NCBI GenBank assembly: GCA_024710825.1
Contig: JANJUA010000178.1
Coordinates: forward strand, 1-9,916
Source: Solirubrobacteraceae bacterium
Lineage (GTDB): Bacteria; Actinomycetota; Thermoleophilia; Solirubrobacterales; Solirubrobacteraceae
DNA length: 9,916 nt
Direction of reading: 5' to 3'
Positions 1-6,300 of the stretch are shown here, piece by piece (within the stretch, counting starts at the first letter, position 1; each line of letters opens with the position of its first letter). The position numbers were made by a program, and so were the translations under genes. The notes under the pieces were generated by a model, which did no database searches, was not told the DNA's origin, and saw nothing but the letters and a program-made list of their open reading frames with translations.

Positions 1-464
1 ACGGCGGCGAGCGCGAGGCGATCACGACCGCCGGGGCGATCGCGGCGGCGCTGGAGGCCGGGGCGGAGGCCGTCGCCGTCGGTCCCGGGCCGGGGATCCT
101 GGGCTCGGGGACCGCGCTCGGCCACGGCGGGATGGCCGCGCTGGACTCGGCGCACGCGGCGCTGGCGCTCGGCCTGCCGACGCTGCTCGCCGCGCGGCTC
201 TCGGACGCCGATCCGCGCGAGCGCCACCGCGGCCTGTCGCACCACACGCGCACGGTCCTGGACCTGCTGCTCGCCCCGGTCGTCGTCGCGCTGCCCGAGG
301 ACGACGACGCCGCCCGCGACGCCCGCCACGACTGGCGCACCGCCTCCGGGGCGCTGGACGGCTATCCGTGGCCGCTGCGCACGATGGGCCGCGAGGACCC
401 CCGCTTCTTCGCCGGGGCGGCCGCCGCCGGGCGCGTGCTCGCTGCCATGATGCCGGGCCGATGA
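1..464 (+). CDS. DUF3866 family protein, 3' part (5' end outside window)
   Basis: The reading frame is open from base 3 and ends at TGA 462-464, giving 153 C-terminal residues. The family is recognised from conserved stretches: GPGPGILGSGTALGHGG near residues 33-49, then ADPRERHRGLSHHT, and a C-terminal TMGREDPRFFAGAAAAGR. These match actinobacterial and firmicute DUF3866 proteins, normally about 350 residues, so roughly the last two fifths is present. The biochemical function of the family is unknown. The glycine-rich GPGILGSGT loop suggests a nucleotide- or phosphate-binding site, but that is inference. No membrane segments or signal peptide are visible in this part. Its stop codon overlaps the start of the Nudix gene, so the two are co-transcribed and probably translationally coupled. 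The family call is fairly secure; the role is not. Confidence 0.85.
   Translation, partial: GGEREAITTAGAIAAALEAGAEAVAVGPGPGILGSGTALGHGGMAALDSAHAALALGLPTLLAARLSDADPRERHRGLSHHTRTVLDLLLAPVVVALPEDDDAARDARHDWRTASGALDGYPWPLRTMGREDPRFFAGAAAAGRVLAAMMPGR
461..464 (+). promoter_or_regulatory. ATGA stop/start overlap (translational coupling)
   Basis: The TGA of the DUF3866 gene (462-464) and the ATG of the Nudix gene (461-463) share bases. No Shine-Dalgarno sequence precedes this ATG (the upstream bases are gccgggccg), so reinitiation by ribosomes finishing DUF3866 is the likely way the Nudix gene is translated. The overlap is seen directly; the coupling is inferred. Confidence 0.8.
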
Positions 465-1003
465 GCGAACGAGACTTCGAGCAGGTCGGCGAGCCGGAGC
501 GCGTCTGGCAGGGGCACGTCGTGTCCGTCGACGAGGTGACGTTCCGGTTCGTGGAGGACGGAACCGAGGTGCGGCGCGAGGTGGTCCGCCATCCTGGCGC
601 GGTCGCCACGGTCGCCGTCGACGACGAGCACGTGTGGCTCGTCCTGCAACCCCGCCAGGCGGTGGGCGAGCCCGACCTGCTGGAGATCCCGGCCGGCAAG
701 CTCGACCTGGACGGCGAGTCGCCCGAGGACAACGCGCGCCGCGAGCTGGCCGAGGAGATCGGCAAGCGCGCCGAGCGCTTCGAGCTGCTCACCTCGTTCT
801 ACACGTCGTGCGGGGTGATGGACGAGGAGATCCACGTCTACCTCGCCACGGAGCTGTCCGACGCCCACGCCGAGGGCGAGGAGGACGAGCGCATCGAGGT
901 GGTGGCCTGGCCGCTGGAGCGCCTCGACGAGGCGATCGCCCGCACCAAGGACGCCAAGACGCTCATCGGCCTGCTGCTGCTCAAGCAGCGGCTCCCGATC
1001 TGA
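461..1003 (+). CDS. Nudix hydrolase, ADP-ribose pyrophosphatase type
   Basis: This is a 180-residue protein. Nudix enzymes of this subfamily hydrolyse ADP-ribose to AMP and ribose 5-phosphate with Mg2+ in the cytosol. The Nudix box runs from about residue 79 to 103: PAGKLDLDGE, seven residues, then RRELAEEIG. The metal-binding glutamates are E98 and E99 and the box arginine is R94. One extra residue between the box glycine and the first glutamate is common in the subfamily that includes mycobacterial Rv1700. After the box, FYTSCGVMDEEIHVYLA (about 113-129) is the usual ADPRase loop. The N-terminal strand region RVWQGHVVSVDEVTFRF is also typical. The frame is open further upstream, but the ATG at 461 is chosen because the protein then begins like its relatives and overlaps the previous stop. 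Substrate is inferred from subfamily, not proven. Ribose 5-phosphate links it loosely to deoB downstream. Confidence 0.93.
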   Translation: MSERDFEQVGEPERVWQGHVVSVDEVTFRFVEDGTEVRREVVRHPGAVATVAVDDEHVWLVLQPRQAVGEPDLLEIPAGKLDLDGESPEDNARRELAEEIGKRAERFELLTSFYTSCGVMDEEIHVYLATELSDAHAEGEEDERIEVVAWPLERLDEAIARTKDAKTLIGLLLLKQRLPI

Positions 1004-1019
1004 CGGCTGCGTTGCACGC

Positions 1020-1043
1020 GGAGGAGGGGCGCCGGACGCGCCC
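1020..1043 (+). promoter_or_regulatory. Distant Shine-Dalgarno plus GC hairpin ahead of xerD
   Basis: A purine run with a perfect AGGAGG (1022-1027) lies 28 nt before the xerD GTG, too far for normal use, and no ATG, GTG or TTG lies at normal spacing from it in any frame. Immediately after it, GGGCGC (1027-1032), loop CGGAC, GCGCCC (1038-1043) form a perfect six-GC stem. Folded, the stem would leave about 12 nt between GGAGGAG (1020-1026) and the start codon. No T-run follows, so it is not a classical terminator. Sequence and pairing are seen; the function is inferred. Confidence 0.45.
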
Positions 1044-1055
1044 GAATCAACCACC

Positions 1056-1991
1056 GTGGCCACGACCGTCGACGCGCGTCCCTTCGAGCCCATGGTGCTC
1101 GACTTCCTCGCCTACCTCGAGTTCGAGCGCGGGCTGTCGCGCAACACGCTGGAGGCCTACCGCTCGGACCTGCTCCAGCTCGGAGCGTGGATCGAGCGCC
1201 GCGGAGTGGACGGGCTCGAGGCGCAGCACGCCGATCTCGCGGGCTTTCTCACCGACCTCGCCACCGGCGACCCGCCGGAGCGTCCGCCGGTCGCCAACGC
1301 GACGCTGCAGCGCAAGGCCGCCTGCCTGCGCTCGTTCTACCGCCACCTGCGCCGCGAGGAGCTCATCTTCCACGACCCGACGGCCGAGCTGCGCGCGCCG
1401 CGCAAGGACCAGCGGCTGCCGAAGGTGCTCAGCCGCGACGAGGTCGCCCGCCTACTCGCGGCTCCGCGCGGCACGGAGCCCGCGTCGCTGCGCGACCGGG
1501 CGCTGCTGGAGCTCATGTACGCCTGCGGGCTGCGCGCGTCGGAGGCGATCGGCCTCGAGGTCGGGGAGATCGACCTCGCCGCGGGCGTGCTGCGGGCGTC
1601 GGGCAAGGGCTCCAAGGAGCGACTCGTCCCGGTCGGCCGCGAGGCGGTCGCCGCCGTCAGGGTCTACCTGGAGCGCGGGCGGCCGGTGTTCGTCGGCGTC
1701 GCCAACGAGCCGCACCTGTTCGTCAACCAGCGCGGCACCGGCCTGACCCGCCAGGGGCTCTACAAGATCGTCCAGCGCCACGCGCGCGCCGCCGGGCTCG
1801 ACGGCAAGATGAGCCCGCACACCCTGCGCCACACGTTCGCCACGCACCTGCTCGCCGGCGGCTGCGACCTGCGCTCGCTCCAGGAGATGCTCGGCCACGC
1901 GGACATCGCGACGACGCAGATCTACACGCACCTGTCGGCCGACCGCCTCAAGGACGTCTACTTCGCGGCGCACCCGCGGGCCAGCGCCTGA
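1056..1991 (+). CDS. xerD: Tyrosine site-specific recombinase XerD
   Basis: This 311-residue tyrosine recombinase resolves chromosome dimers at the dif site together with XerC, under FtsK control. The N-terminal SAM-like core-binding domain (about residues 10-105) has FLAYLEFERGLSRNTLEAYRSDL. The catalytic domain (about 120-305) has all six active residues: R160 in ACGLRASE, K184 in GKGSKER, H255 and R258 in HTLRH, H281 in LGHADIATTQIYTH and nucleophile Y290. The length is normal. XerD rather than XerC or a phage integrase is favoured by the Nudix-xerD-deoB neighbourhood and by the compact full-length Xer form. The GTG at 1056 is chosen because the conserved domain starts about ten residues later; ATG 1092 would clip the family's N-terminus. 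The ribosome-binding site is unusually distant (see the separate entry). No AT-rich dif-like site is seen in the window. Confidence 0.94.
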   Translation: MATTVDARPFEPMVLDFLAYLEFERGLSRNTLEAYRSDLLQLGAWIERRGVDGLEAQHADLAGFLTDLATGDPPERPPVANATLQRKAACLRSFYRHLRREELIFHDPTAELRAPRKDQRLPKVLSRDEVARLLAAPRGTEPASLRDRALLELMYACGLRASEAIGLEVGEIDLAAGVLRASGKGSKERLVPVGREAVAAVRVYLERGRPVFVGVANEPHLFVNQRGTGLTRQGLYKIVQRHARAAGLDGKMSPHTLRHTFATHLLAGGCDLRSLQEMLGHADIATTQIYTHLSADRLKDVYFAAHPRASA

Positions 1992-2009
1992 TCGGCGGCC
2001 CCGACGGAA

Positions 2010-2015
2010 TAGATT
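2010..2015 (+). promoter_or_regulatory. Candidate -10 element (TAGATT) of deoB
   Basis: TAGATT matches TATAAT at four of six positions including T1, A2 and T6, and sits in a rare AT-rich island (GGAATAGATTCTG) between xerD and deoB. It ends 8 nt before the deoB ATG, and there is no Shine-Dalgarno, so transcription could begin at or almost at the start codon. No convincing -35 box is seen. This is inference from position and composition. Confidence 0.35.
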
Positions 2016-2023
2016 CTGCGCCC

Positions 2024-3172
2024 ATGGGACGTGCCGCGGTGGTGGTCATCGACGCCTGCGGCGCGGGAGCGCTCCCGGACGCCGCCGACTACGGCGACGC
2101 GGGGGCGAACACGCTCGCGCATCTCGCCGAGGCGGTCGGGGGACTCGACCTCCCGGTGCTGGAGAGGCTCGGGCTCGGGTCGATCCTGCCGCTGCGGGGC
2201 GTCGCGCCCGCCGAGCGGCCGGTGGTCCACGGCCGCCTCGCGGCCCAGGGCGCCGGCAAGGACTCGACCGCCGGCCACTGGGAGCTCATGGGCGTGGTCT
2301 CCGACACGCCGCAGCCCACCTACCCGGCCGGCTTCCCCGCCGAGACCGTGGCGGCCCTGCGGGCCGCGACCGGCCACCGCTTCTGCTGCAACGCCCCCGC
2401 CAACGGCGTGACGGTGCTCGCCGAGTGGGGTCCGCATCACCTCGCCACCGGTGAGCTGATCCTCTACACGTCGCAGGACTCGGTCCTCCAGCTCGCCGCG
2501 CACGTCGACCGCGTCGCGCCCGCGGAGCTGTACGCGGCGTGCGAGGCGGCGAGGGGCGTGGTGGACGTCGGCCGGGTCATCGCGCGGCCGTTCGCGGGCG
2601 AGCCGGGCGCGTTCGTGCGCACCCTCGGGCGCCGCGACCTGGCGCTGGCGCCCCCGCGGCGCACGGTGCTCGACGCGCTCACCGACGCGGGCGTCGCCGT
2701 CCACGGCGTGGGCAAGGTCGTCGACCTGTTCGCCGGCCGCGGCGTCGCCGAGGCCCACGCCGGCCCGCGCAACGCCGAGGCGATCGCCGCGACCACGCGC
2801 CTGCTGAGCGAGCTCGACGCCGGCTTCGTGTTCGCGAACCTGATCGAGACCGACCAGGTCTACGGCCACCGCAAGGACGTCGAGGGCTTCCACCGGGCCC
2901 TGCGCGAGATCGACGCGGCGGTGGGTGAGTGGCTGACGCTGTTGCGCGCCGACGACCTGCTGATCCTCACCGCCGACCACGGCTGCGACCCGGCCGCGGC
3001 GCACACCGACCACACCCGCGAGTACGCGCCGCTGCTGGCCGTGACGGCGCCCGAGCGCGCGACGGGCCGCCACGACGGCGTCCTCGCCGACGTCGGCGCG
3101 ACCGTGCTCGCCCACCTCACCGGACGCCGGGACCCCGCGCTGCCCGGTACGCCGTTCCTCCCCTTAGGCTGA
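2024..3172 (+). CDS. deoB: Phosphopentomutase
   Basis: This 382-residue cytosolic Mn2+-dependent enzyme of the alkaline phosphatase superfamily interconverts (deoxy)ribose 1-phosphate and 5-phosphate in nucleoside salvage. The metal and active-site residues line up with the Bacillus cereus enzyme: D10 (VVIDACGAG), D277 and H282 (ETDQVYGHR), D318 and H319 (TADHG), H330 (TDHTREY). The spacings 5, 41 and 12 are identical. The cap-domain signatures LYTSQDSVLQLAAH (about 148-160) and VGRVIARPFAGEPG (182-195) are present. The phosphorylated threonine of the family (T85 in B. cereus, in KDT-x-TGHWE) is serine here: S81 in GKDSTAGHWE. Serine can carry the phosphate, as in related phosphoglycerate mutases. 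The ATG at 2024 is chosen because the family starts a few residues before the first Asp; the frame is open upstream only as a shadow of xerD. No Shine-Dalgarno is present. The purine nucleoside phosphorylase gene often next to deoB is absent here. Confidence 0.96.
   Translation: MGRAAVVVIDACGAGALPDAADYGDAGANTLAHLAEAVGGLDLPVLERLGLGSILPLRGVAPAERPVVHGRLAAQGAGKDSTAGHWELMGVVSDTPQPTYPAGFPAETVAALRAATGHRFCCNAPANGVTVLAEWGPHHLATGELILYTSQDSVLQLAAHVDRVAPAELYAACEAARGVVDVGRVIARPFAGEPGAFVRTLGRRDLALAPPRRTVLDALTDAGVAVHGVGKVVDLFAGRGVAEAHAGPRNAEAIAATTRLLSELDAGFVFANLIETDQVYGHRKDVEGFHRALREIDAAVGEWLTLLRADDLLILTADHGCDPAAAHTDHTREYAPLLAVTAPERATGRHDGVLADVGATVLAHLTGRRDPALPGTPFLPLG
3165..3170 (+). promoter_or_regulatory. 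Candidate -10 element (TAGGCT) of mutM
   Basis: TAGGCT overlaps the last codons of deoB and lies 14 nt before the mutM ATG. It has the TANNNT form of actinobacterial -10 elements and would give a leader of only a few bases, although a GAAGG (3171-3175) with 9-nt spacing to the ATG is available as a ribosome-binding site. No -35 is recognised. It could instead be just coding sequence. Confidence 0.25.
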
Positions 3173-3184
3173 AGGCCGACGCCG

Positions 3185-4045
3185 ATGCCCGAGCTGCCCG
3201 AGGTCGAGACGATCCGCCGCGCCATCGCGCCCCCGCTCGAGGCGCGCGTGCTCGAGGAGCTGCGCATCGACGACGCACGCTGGTGCCAGCCGCTCGCGCC
3301 CGCCGAGCTGCGCTCCGCCCTCGAGGGGCGCACGCTCGAGCGCCTCGACCGCCGCGGCAAGTACCTCGTCTGGCGCTTCGAGGGCGAGGCGTTCCTGCTC
3401 GTCCACCTGCGGATGACCGGCACGCTGCTGCTCGACCCGCCCGCCGGCACGAAGTACGAGCGCGTGCGCCTGCGCTTCTCTGGCCCCGGGCCCGAGCTGG
3501 CCTTCTGCGATCCGCGCCGCTTCGGCACCGGCGAGCTGGCGCTCGGCGAGGACGCGCTCGCGGAGTTCCTCGACGCCCGCCTGGGCCTCGAGCCCTTCGG
3601 CCCCGAGTTCACCGGCCCCGCCCTGCGGGCGCTGGCCCGGGGCCGCCGCGCGCCCGTCAAGGCCTTCCTGCTCGACCAACGGCGGATCGCCGGCGTCGGC
3701 AACATCTACGCCGACGAGGCGCTGTTCCGCGCGCGGCTGCACCCGCTGCGCGCCGCGGGCGCCATGACGGCCGCCCAGGCGCAGGCTCTGCGCGACGCGA
3801 TCGTCGCGGTGCTCGAGCACGGGCTGGAGGCGGGCGGGGCGACGATCGACGACTTCCGTCACCCCGACGGCGTCTCCGGCGCGTTCCAGAACGAGTTCCT
3901 CGTGCACCTGCGACGCGGCGAGCCGTGCGTGCGCTGCGGCACCGAGATCGTCAAGCTCGTGGCGGCTGGTCGGGGCACCTACGTCTGCGAGACGTGTCAG
4001 CCTCCGCCGAGGGGCCGGCGCGCACGCCGGGCGAGCCGCCACTAG
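3185..4045 (+). CDS. mutM: Formamidopyrimidine-DNA glycosylase (Fpg/MutM)
   Basis: This 286-residue bifunctional glycosylase/AP lyase excises 8-oxoguanine and formamidopyrimidines in base excision repair. It has the hallmark start MPELPEVETIRR, where P2 (the N-terminus after Met removal) is the Schiff-base nucleophile and E3 and E6 are conserved. K59 in RRGKYL contacts the lesion, M76 in LRMTG belongs to the base-filling wedge, and CDPRRFG is at 108-114. The helix-two-turn-helix region has DQRRIAGVGNIYADE with N173. The C-terminal zinc finger is C248-x2-C251-x16-C268-x2-C271, with R263 in GRGTYVC. The start is fixed by MPELPE, with a GAAGG 9 nt upstream. After the finger is a short basic tail rich in Arg. 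The length is slightly above the usual 270 residues because of that tail. The protein is complete and very probably functional. It follows deoB by 12 bp, suggesting co-transcription, with a possible own promoter. Confidence 0.97.
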   Translation: MPELPEVETIRRAIAPPLEARVLEELRIDDARWCQPLAPAELRSALEGRTLERLDRRGKYLVWRFEGEAFLLVHLRMTGTLLLDPPAGTKYERVRLRFSGPGPELAFCDPRRFGTGELALGEDALAEFLDARLGLEPFGPEFTGPALRALARGRRAPVKAFLLDQRRIAGVGNIYADEALFRARLHPLRAAGAMTAAQAQALRDAIVAVLEHGLEAGGATIDDFRHPDGVSGAFQNEFLVHLRRGEPCVRCGTEIVKLVAAGRGTYVCETCQPPPRGRRARRASRH

Positions 4046-4048
4046 CCT
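4043..4048 (+). promoter_or_regulatory. Candidate -10 element (TAGCCT) of the DMT gene
   Basis: TAGCCT includes the TAG stop codon of mutM and ends 11 nt before the ATG of the next gene, which has no Shine-Dalgarno. It has the same TAGNNT form as the hexamers ahead of deoB and mutM. No -35 box is visible. The promoter reading is inference based on recurrence at three gene starts. Confidence 0.28.
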
Positions 4049-4059
4049 GCCCGACCGCC

Positions 4060-4899
4060 ATGGAGATCCCCTTCGCGCTCCTCGCGGCGCTCCTCTTCGC
4101 CGCCGGCTCGGTGTTCCAGCAGAAGGCCGGGATGGACGAGCGCCCCGGAGCCGGCTCCGACGCGGGCGTGCTGCTGCGGATGCTGCGCAAGCCGGCCTGG
4201 CTCGTGGGGATCGCCGCCGACGCGCTCGGCTACCTGGCCCAGGTGGTCGCGCTGAACATCGGCCGCCTGGCGGTCGTGCAGCCGCTGCTCGTCTCGAGCG
4301 TGGTCTTCGCGCTGCCGCTCGGGGCCAGGATCACCGGCCAGCGCGTCCGCCGGATCGACATCGGCGCGGCGATCCTCGTCACGGGGGCGCTGGTCGTGTT
4401 CCTGACGGTCGCCGACCCGACCGGCGGCCGCGAGGACGCGCCGATCGGCGACTGGGCGGTCGTCGCCGCGATCGTCGCACCCGTCTGCGCCGCGCTCGTC
4501 CTCGCCGCCCGCCGGCTGAGGCCCACCGCGAAGGCCGCCACGCTCGGCACCGCCACCGGCATCCTCTTCGCCGTCAGCGCCGCCCTGACGATCCCCGTCT
4601 CCGACCAGTTCGCCGACGAGGGCGTGCTCACCCCGCTCGTCAATTGGGAGCTGTACGCGCTGGTGGTCGTCGGCTACGCCTCGATGACGCTCAACCAGCT
4701 CGCGCTGTCGACGGGGGCTCTGGCCCCCGCCGTCGCGACGAGCATGGCGCTCGACCCCATCACCAGCGTCATCCTCGGGACGACGCTGCTCCAGGAGTCG
4801 CTGCACGAGTCACCGCTCGGCTGGGTCGCGACGATCGCCGCGCTCCTCGCCGCCCTCGCCGGCCTCGCGATCCTCTCGCGCAACGTCGCCGAGGCGTGA
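4060..4899 (+). CDS. DMT superfamily (EamA/NIPA-like) membrane transporter
   Basis: This 279-residue integral membrane protein has about nine hydrophobic helices, at roughly 3-20, 45-66, 71-92, 99-117, 131-151, 160-180, 195-217, 222-243 and 253-272. The first helix with FAAGSVFQQKAG, the GRLAVVQPLLVSSVVFALPLGA segment (68-89, split here by its helix) and the late LDPITSVILGTTLLQE are typical of actinobacterial DMT proteins related to the EamA and NIPA families. Substrate cannot be read from sequence; metabolite export or Mg2+ transport are both possible. The ATG at 4060 is chosen because the first helix starts right after it. A GTG in frame at 3994 would overlap mutM and add a non-hydrophobic proline-rich leader, so it is unlikely. 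There is no Shine-Dalgarno, and the mutM stop is 14 bp upstream. Its last 30 codons overlap the antisense APC permease gene. Confidence 0.84.
   Translation: MEIPFALLAALLFAAGSVFQQKAGMDERPGAGSDAGVLLRMLRKPAWLVGIAADALGYLAQVVALNIGRLAVVQPLLVSSVVFALPLGARITGQRVRRIDIGAAILVTGALVVFLTVADPTGGREDAPIGDWAVVAAIVAPVCAALVLAARRLRPTAKAATLGTATGILFAVSAALTIPVSDQFADEGVLTPLVNWELYALVVVGYASMTLNQLALSTGALAPAVATSMALDPITSVILGTTLLQESLHESPLGWVATIAALLAALAGLAILSRNVAEA
4810..4899. other. 90-bp tail-to-tail overlap of convergent genes
   Basis: The DMT gene (+) ends at TGA 4897-4899 and the APC permease gene (-) ends at 4812-4810, so the 3' ends overlap by 90 bp. The overlap holds the last helix of the DMT protein and, in antisense, the charged tail of the permease (from residue S468). 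The permease serine codon TCA is exactly the complement of the DMT stop TGA. There is no room for a conventional terminator between the genes. Confidence 0.9.
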
Positions 4900-6300
4900 C
4901 ATCAGCGCCAGCGTCCGGGGGCGGGCGTAGAGGAAGTACACGACCAGCCCGATCGCCATCCAGATCACCAGGCGGATCCACGTCGTGACCGGCAGGGTGA
5001 GGATCAGCCCGGCGGAGGCGAGGATGCCGACGCCCGCGGTCAGGTGCACGGCGGGGACGCGGAAGGGGCGGTCGAGATCCGGCCGCCGGTGGCGCAGCAC
5101 GACGACGCCCGAGCAGACGATGAGGAACGACAGCAGCGTCCCGATCGAGACGAGGTCGCCGAGCACGTCGATGGGCAGCAGGCCCGCGACGATCGCGCCC
5201 ACGATCGCGCAGACGACGGTCGCGCGGGCCGGAGTCTGGAAGCGCCCGCTGACGCGCCCCAGCGAGTCCGGCAGCATCCCGTCCGAGGACATCCGCATGA
5301 AGATGCGCGTCTGCCCGTAGAACGTGACGAGCACGGTCGCCGCGAGGCCGATCACGGCCGCGGCGTTGACCGCGGTCTCCAGCCAGTCCAGCTCCGAGCC
5401 GGCGGCCCGCACGGCGAGCGCGAGCGGATCGGGCACGTTGAGCTCGGTGTAGGTGACCATCCCGGTCATGACGATCCCGATGGCGACGTAGAGCGCGGTC
5501 GCGATCGCGACGGTGCCGAGCAGCGCGAGCGGGATCGTGCGCTGCGGGCGCCGCGTCTCGGCGGCCGCGGTGGAGACCGCGTCGAAGCCCACGTAGGCGA
5601 AGAACACGACCCCGGCGGCGCGCAGCACCCCCGAGGCGCCGAACTCGCCGAAGCCGCCCTCGTTCGCCGGCACGAACGGCTCCCAGTTCGTCGAGCTGAC
5701 GAACCACACGCCGCCGGCGACGAACAGCAGCAGCACGCCGACCTTGAAGACGACCATCGCGTTGTTGGCCCGCGCCGACTCGCGCATGCCCACCAGCAGC
5801 AGCGCGCAGGTGGCGAAGACGATCGCCATCGCCAGCACGTTGACGACGCCGCCGTCGGTCCCGGGCGGGTTGACGAGCGCGTCCGGCAGGTGGATGCCAC
5901 CGCTCTCGAGCGCGCTGTTCGCGTATCCGGCCCAGCCGACCGCGACCGTCGAGGCGGCGAAGAGGTACTCGAGCAGCAGGTCCCAGCCGATGAACCAGGC
6001 GAGGAACGCGCCGAAGACCGCGTAGGCGTAGGAGTACGTCGAGCCGGCCGCCGGGATCATCGCCGCCAGCTCGGCGTAGCAGAGCGCGGTCACCGCGGCA
6101 GCGATGCCCGCGATGACGAAGGAGAAGACGACGGCGGGACCGGCGTACTCGGCCGCCGCGATCCCGGTCGTGACGAAGATCCCGCCGCCGACGACGCTGG
6201 CCACGCCGAGCGCCGTGAGGCTGAACGCGCCGATCGCGCCGGAGTCGAGCCGCTGACGATCGCGGCCGGCCTGCGCGACGATCGCATCGAGGTTCGGCAC
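4810..6300 (-). CDS. APC superfamily amino acid permease, cationic amino acid transporter (CAT) type
   Basis: This is a secondary transporter of about 496 residues for amino acids, in the inner membrane. Family signs, in numbering from GTG 6300: the TM1 break ASVVGGGIFVTTG (34-46), the TM2-3 region ALCYAELAAMIPAAGSTYSY, FFAYVGFDAVSTAAAETRRP (233-252), GQTRIFMRMSSDGMLPDSL (329-347) and a C-terminal helix pair (about 420-458). About 12 helices are visible. This pattern is the CAT/YfnA group; specificity for lysine or arginine is plausible but cannot be shown. Start choice: GGAAGG at 6315-6310 lies 9 nt before GTG 6300, the best ribosome site; ATG 6309 (too close to GGAAGG) and GTG 6327 (no Shine-Dalgarno) are in-frame alternatives. 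The last 30 or so residues are a hydrophilic Glu/Arg/Gly/Asp-rich tail, encoded antisense to the DMT gene. It diverges from the lysX-like gene. Confidence 0.92.
   Translation of the reverse strand: MPNLDAIVAQAGRDRQRLDSGAIGAFSLTALGVASVVGGGIFVTTGIAAAEYAGPAVVFSFVIAGIAAAVTALCYAELAAMIPAAGSTYSYAYAVFGAFLAWFIGWDLLLEYLFAASTVAVGWAGYANSALESGGIHLPDALVNPPGTDGGVVNVLAMAIVFATCALLLVGMRESARANNAMVVFKVGVLLLFVAGGVWFVSSTNWEPFVPANEGGFGEFGASGVLRAAGVVFFAYVGFDAVSTAAAETRRPQRTIPLALLGTVAIATALYVAIGIVMTGMVTYTELNVPDPLALAVRAAGSELDWLETAVNAAAVIGLAATVLVTFYGQTRIFMRMSSDGMLPDSLGRVSGRFQTPARATVVCAIVGAIVAGLLPIDVLGDLVSIGTLLSFLIVCSGVVVLRHRRPDLDRPFRVPAVHLTAGVGILASAGLILTLPVTTWIRLVIWMAIGLVVYFLYARPRTLALMSRLGDVAREDREAGEGGEERGDRRDPAER

Noticed and set aside
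1027..1043. Intrinsic terminator between the Nudix gene and xerD
   Set aside because: The six-bp stem is followed by GAATCAACC with no T-run, and the genes look like one operon.
2007..2016. GAAT-AG-ATTC palindrome as a repressor site before deoB
   Set aside because: The arms are only four bases and the element is better explained as the AT-rich -10 region; there is no second copy to support an operator.
1187..2023. Extension of the deoB frame upstream through xerD
   Set aside because: The extension is Arg/Ala/Pro-rich shadow sequence of xerD. DeoB proteins begin close to the first metal-binding Asp, which fits ATG 2024.
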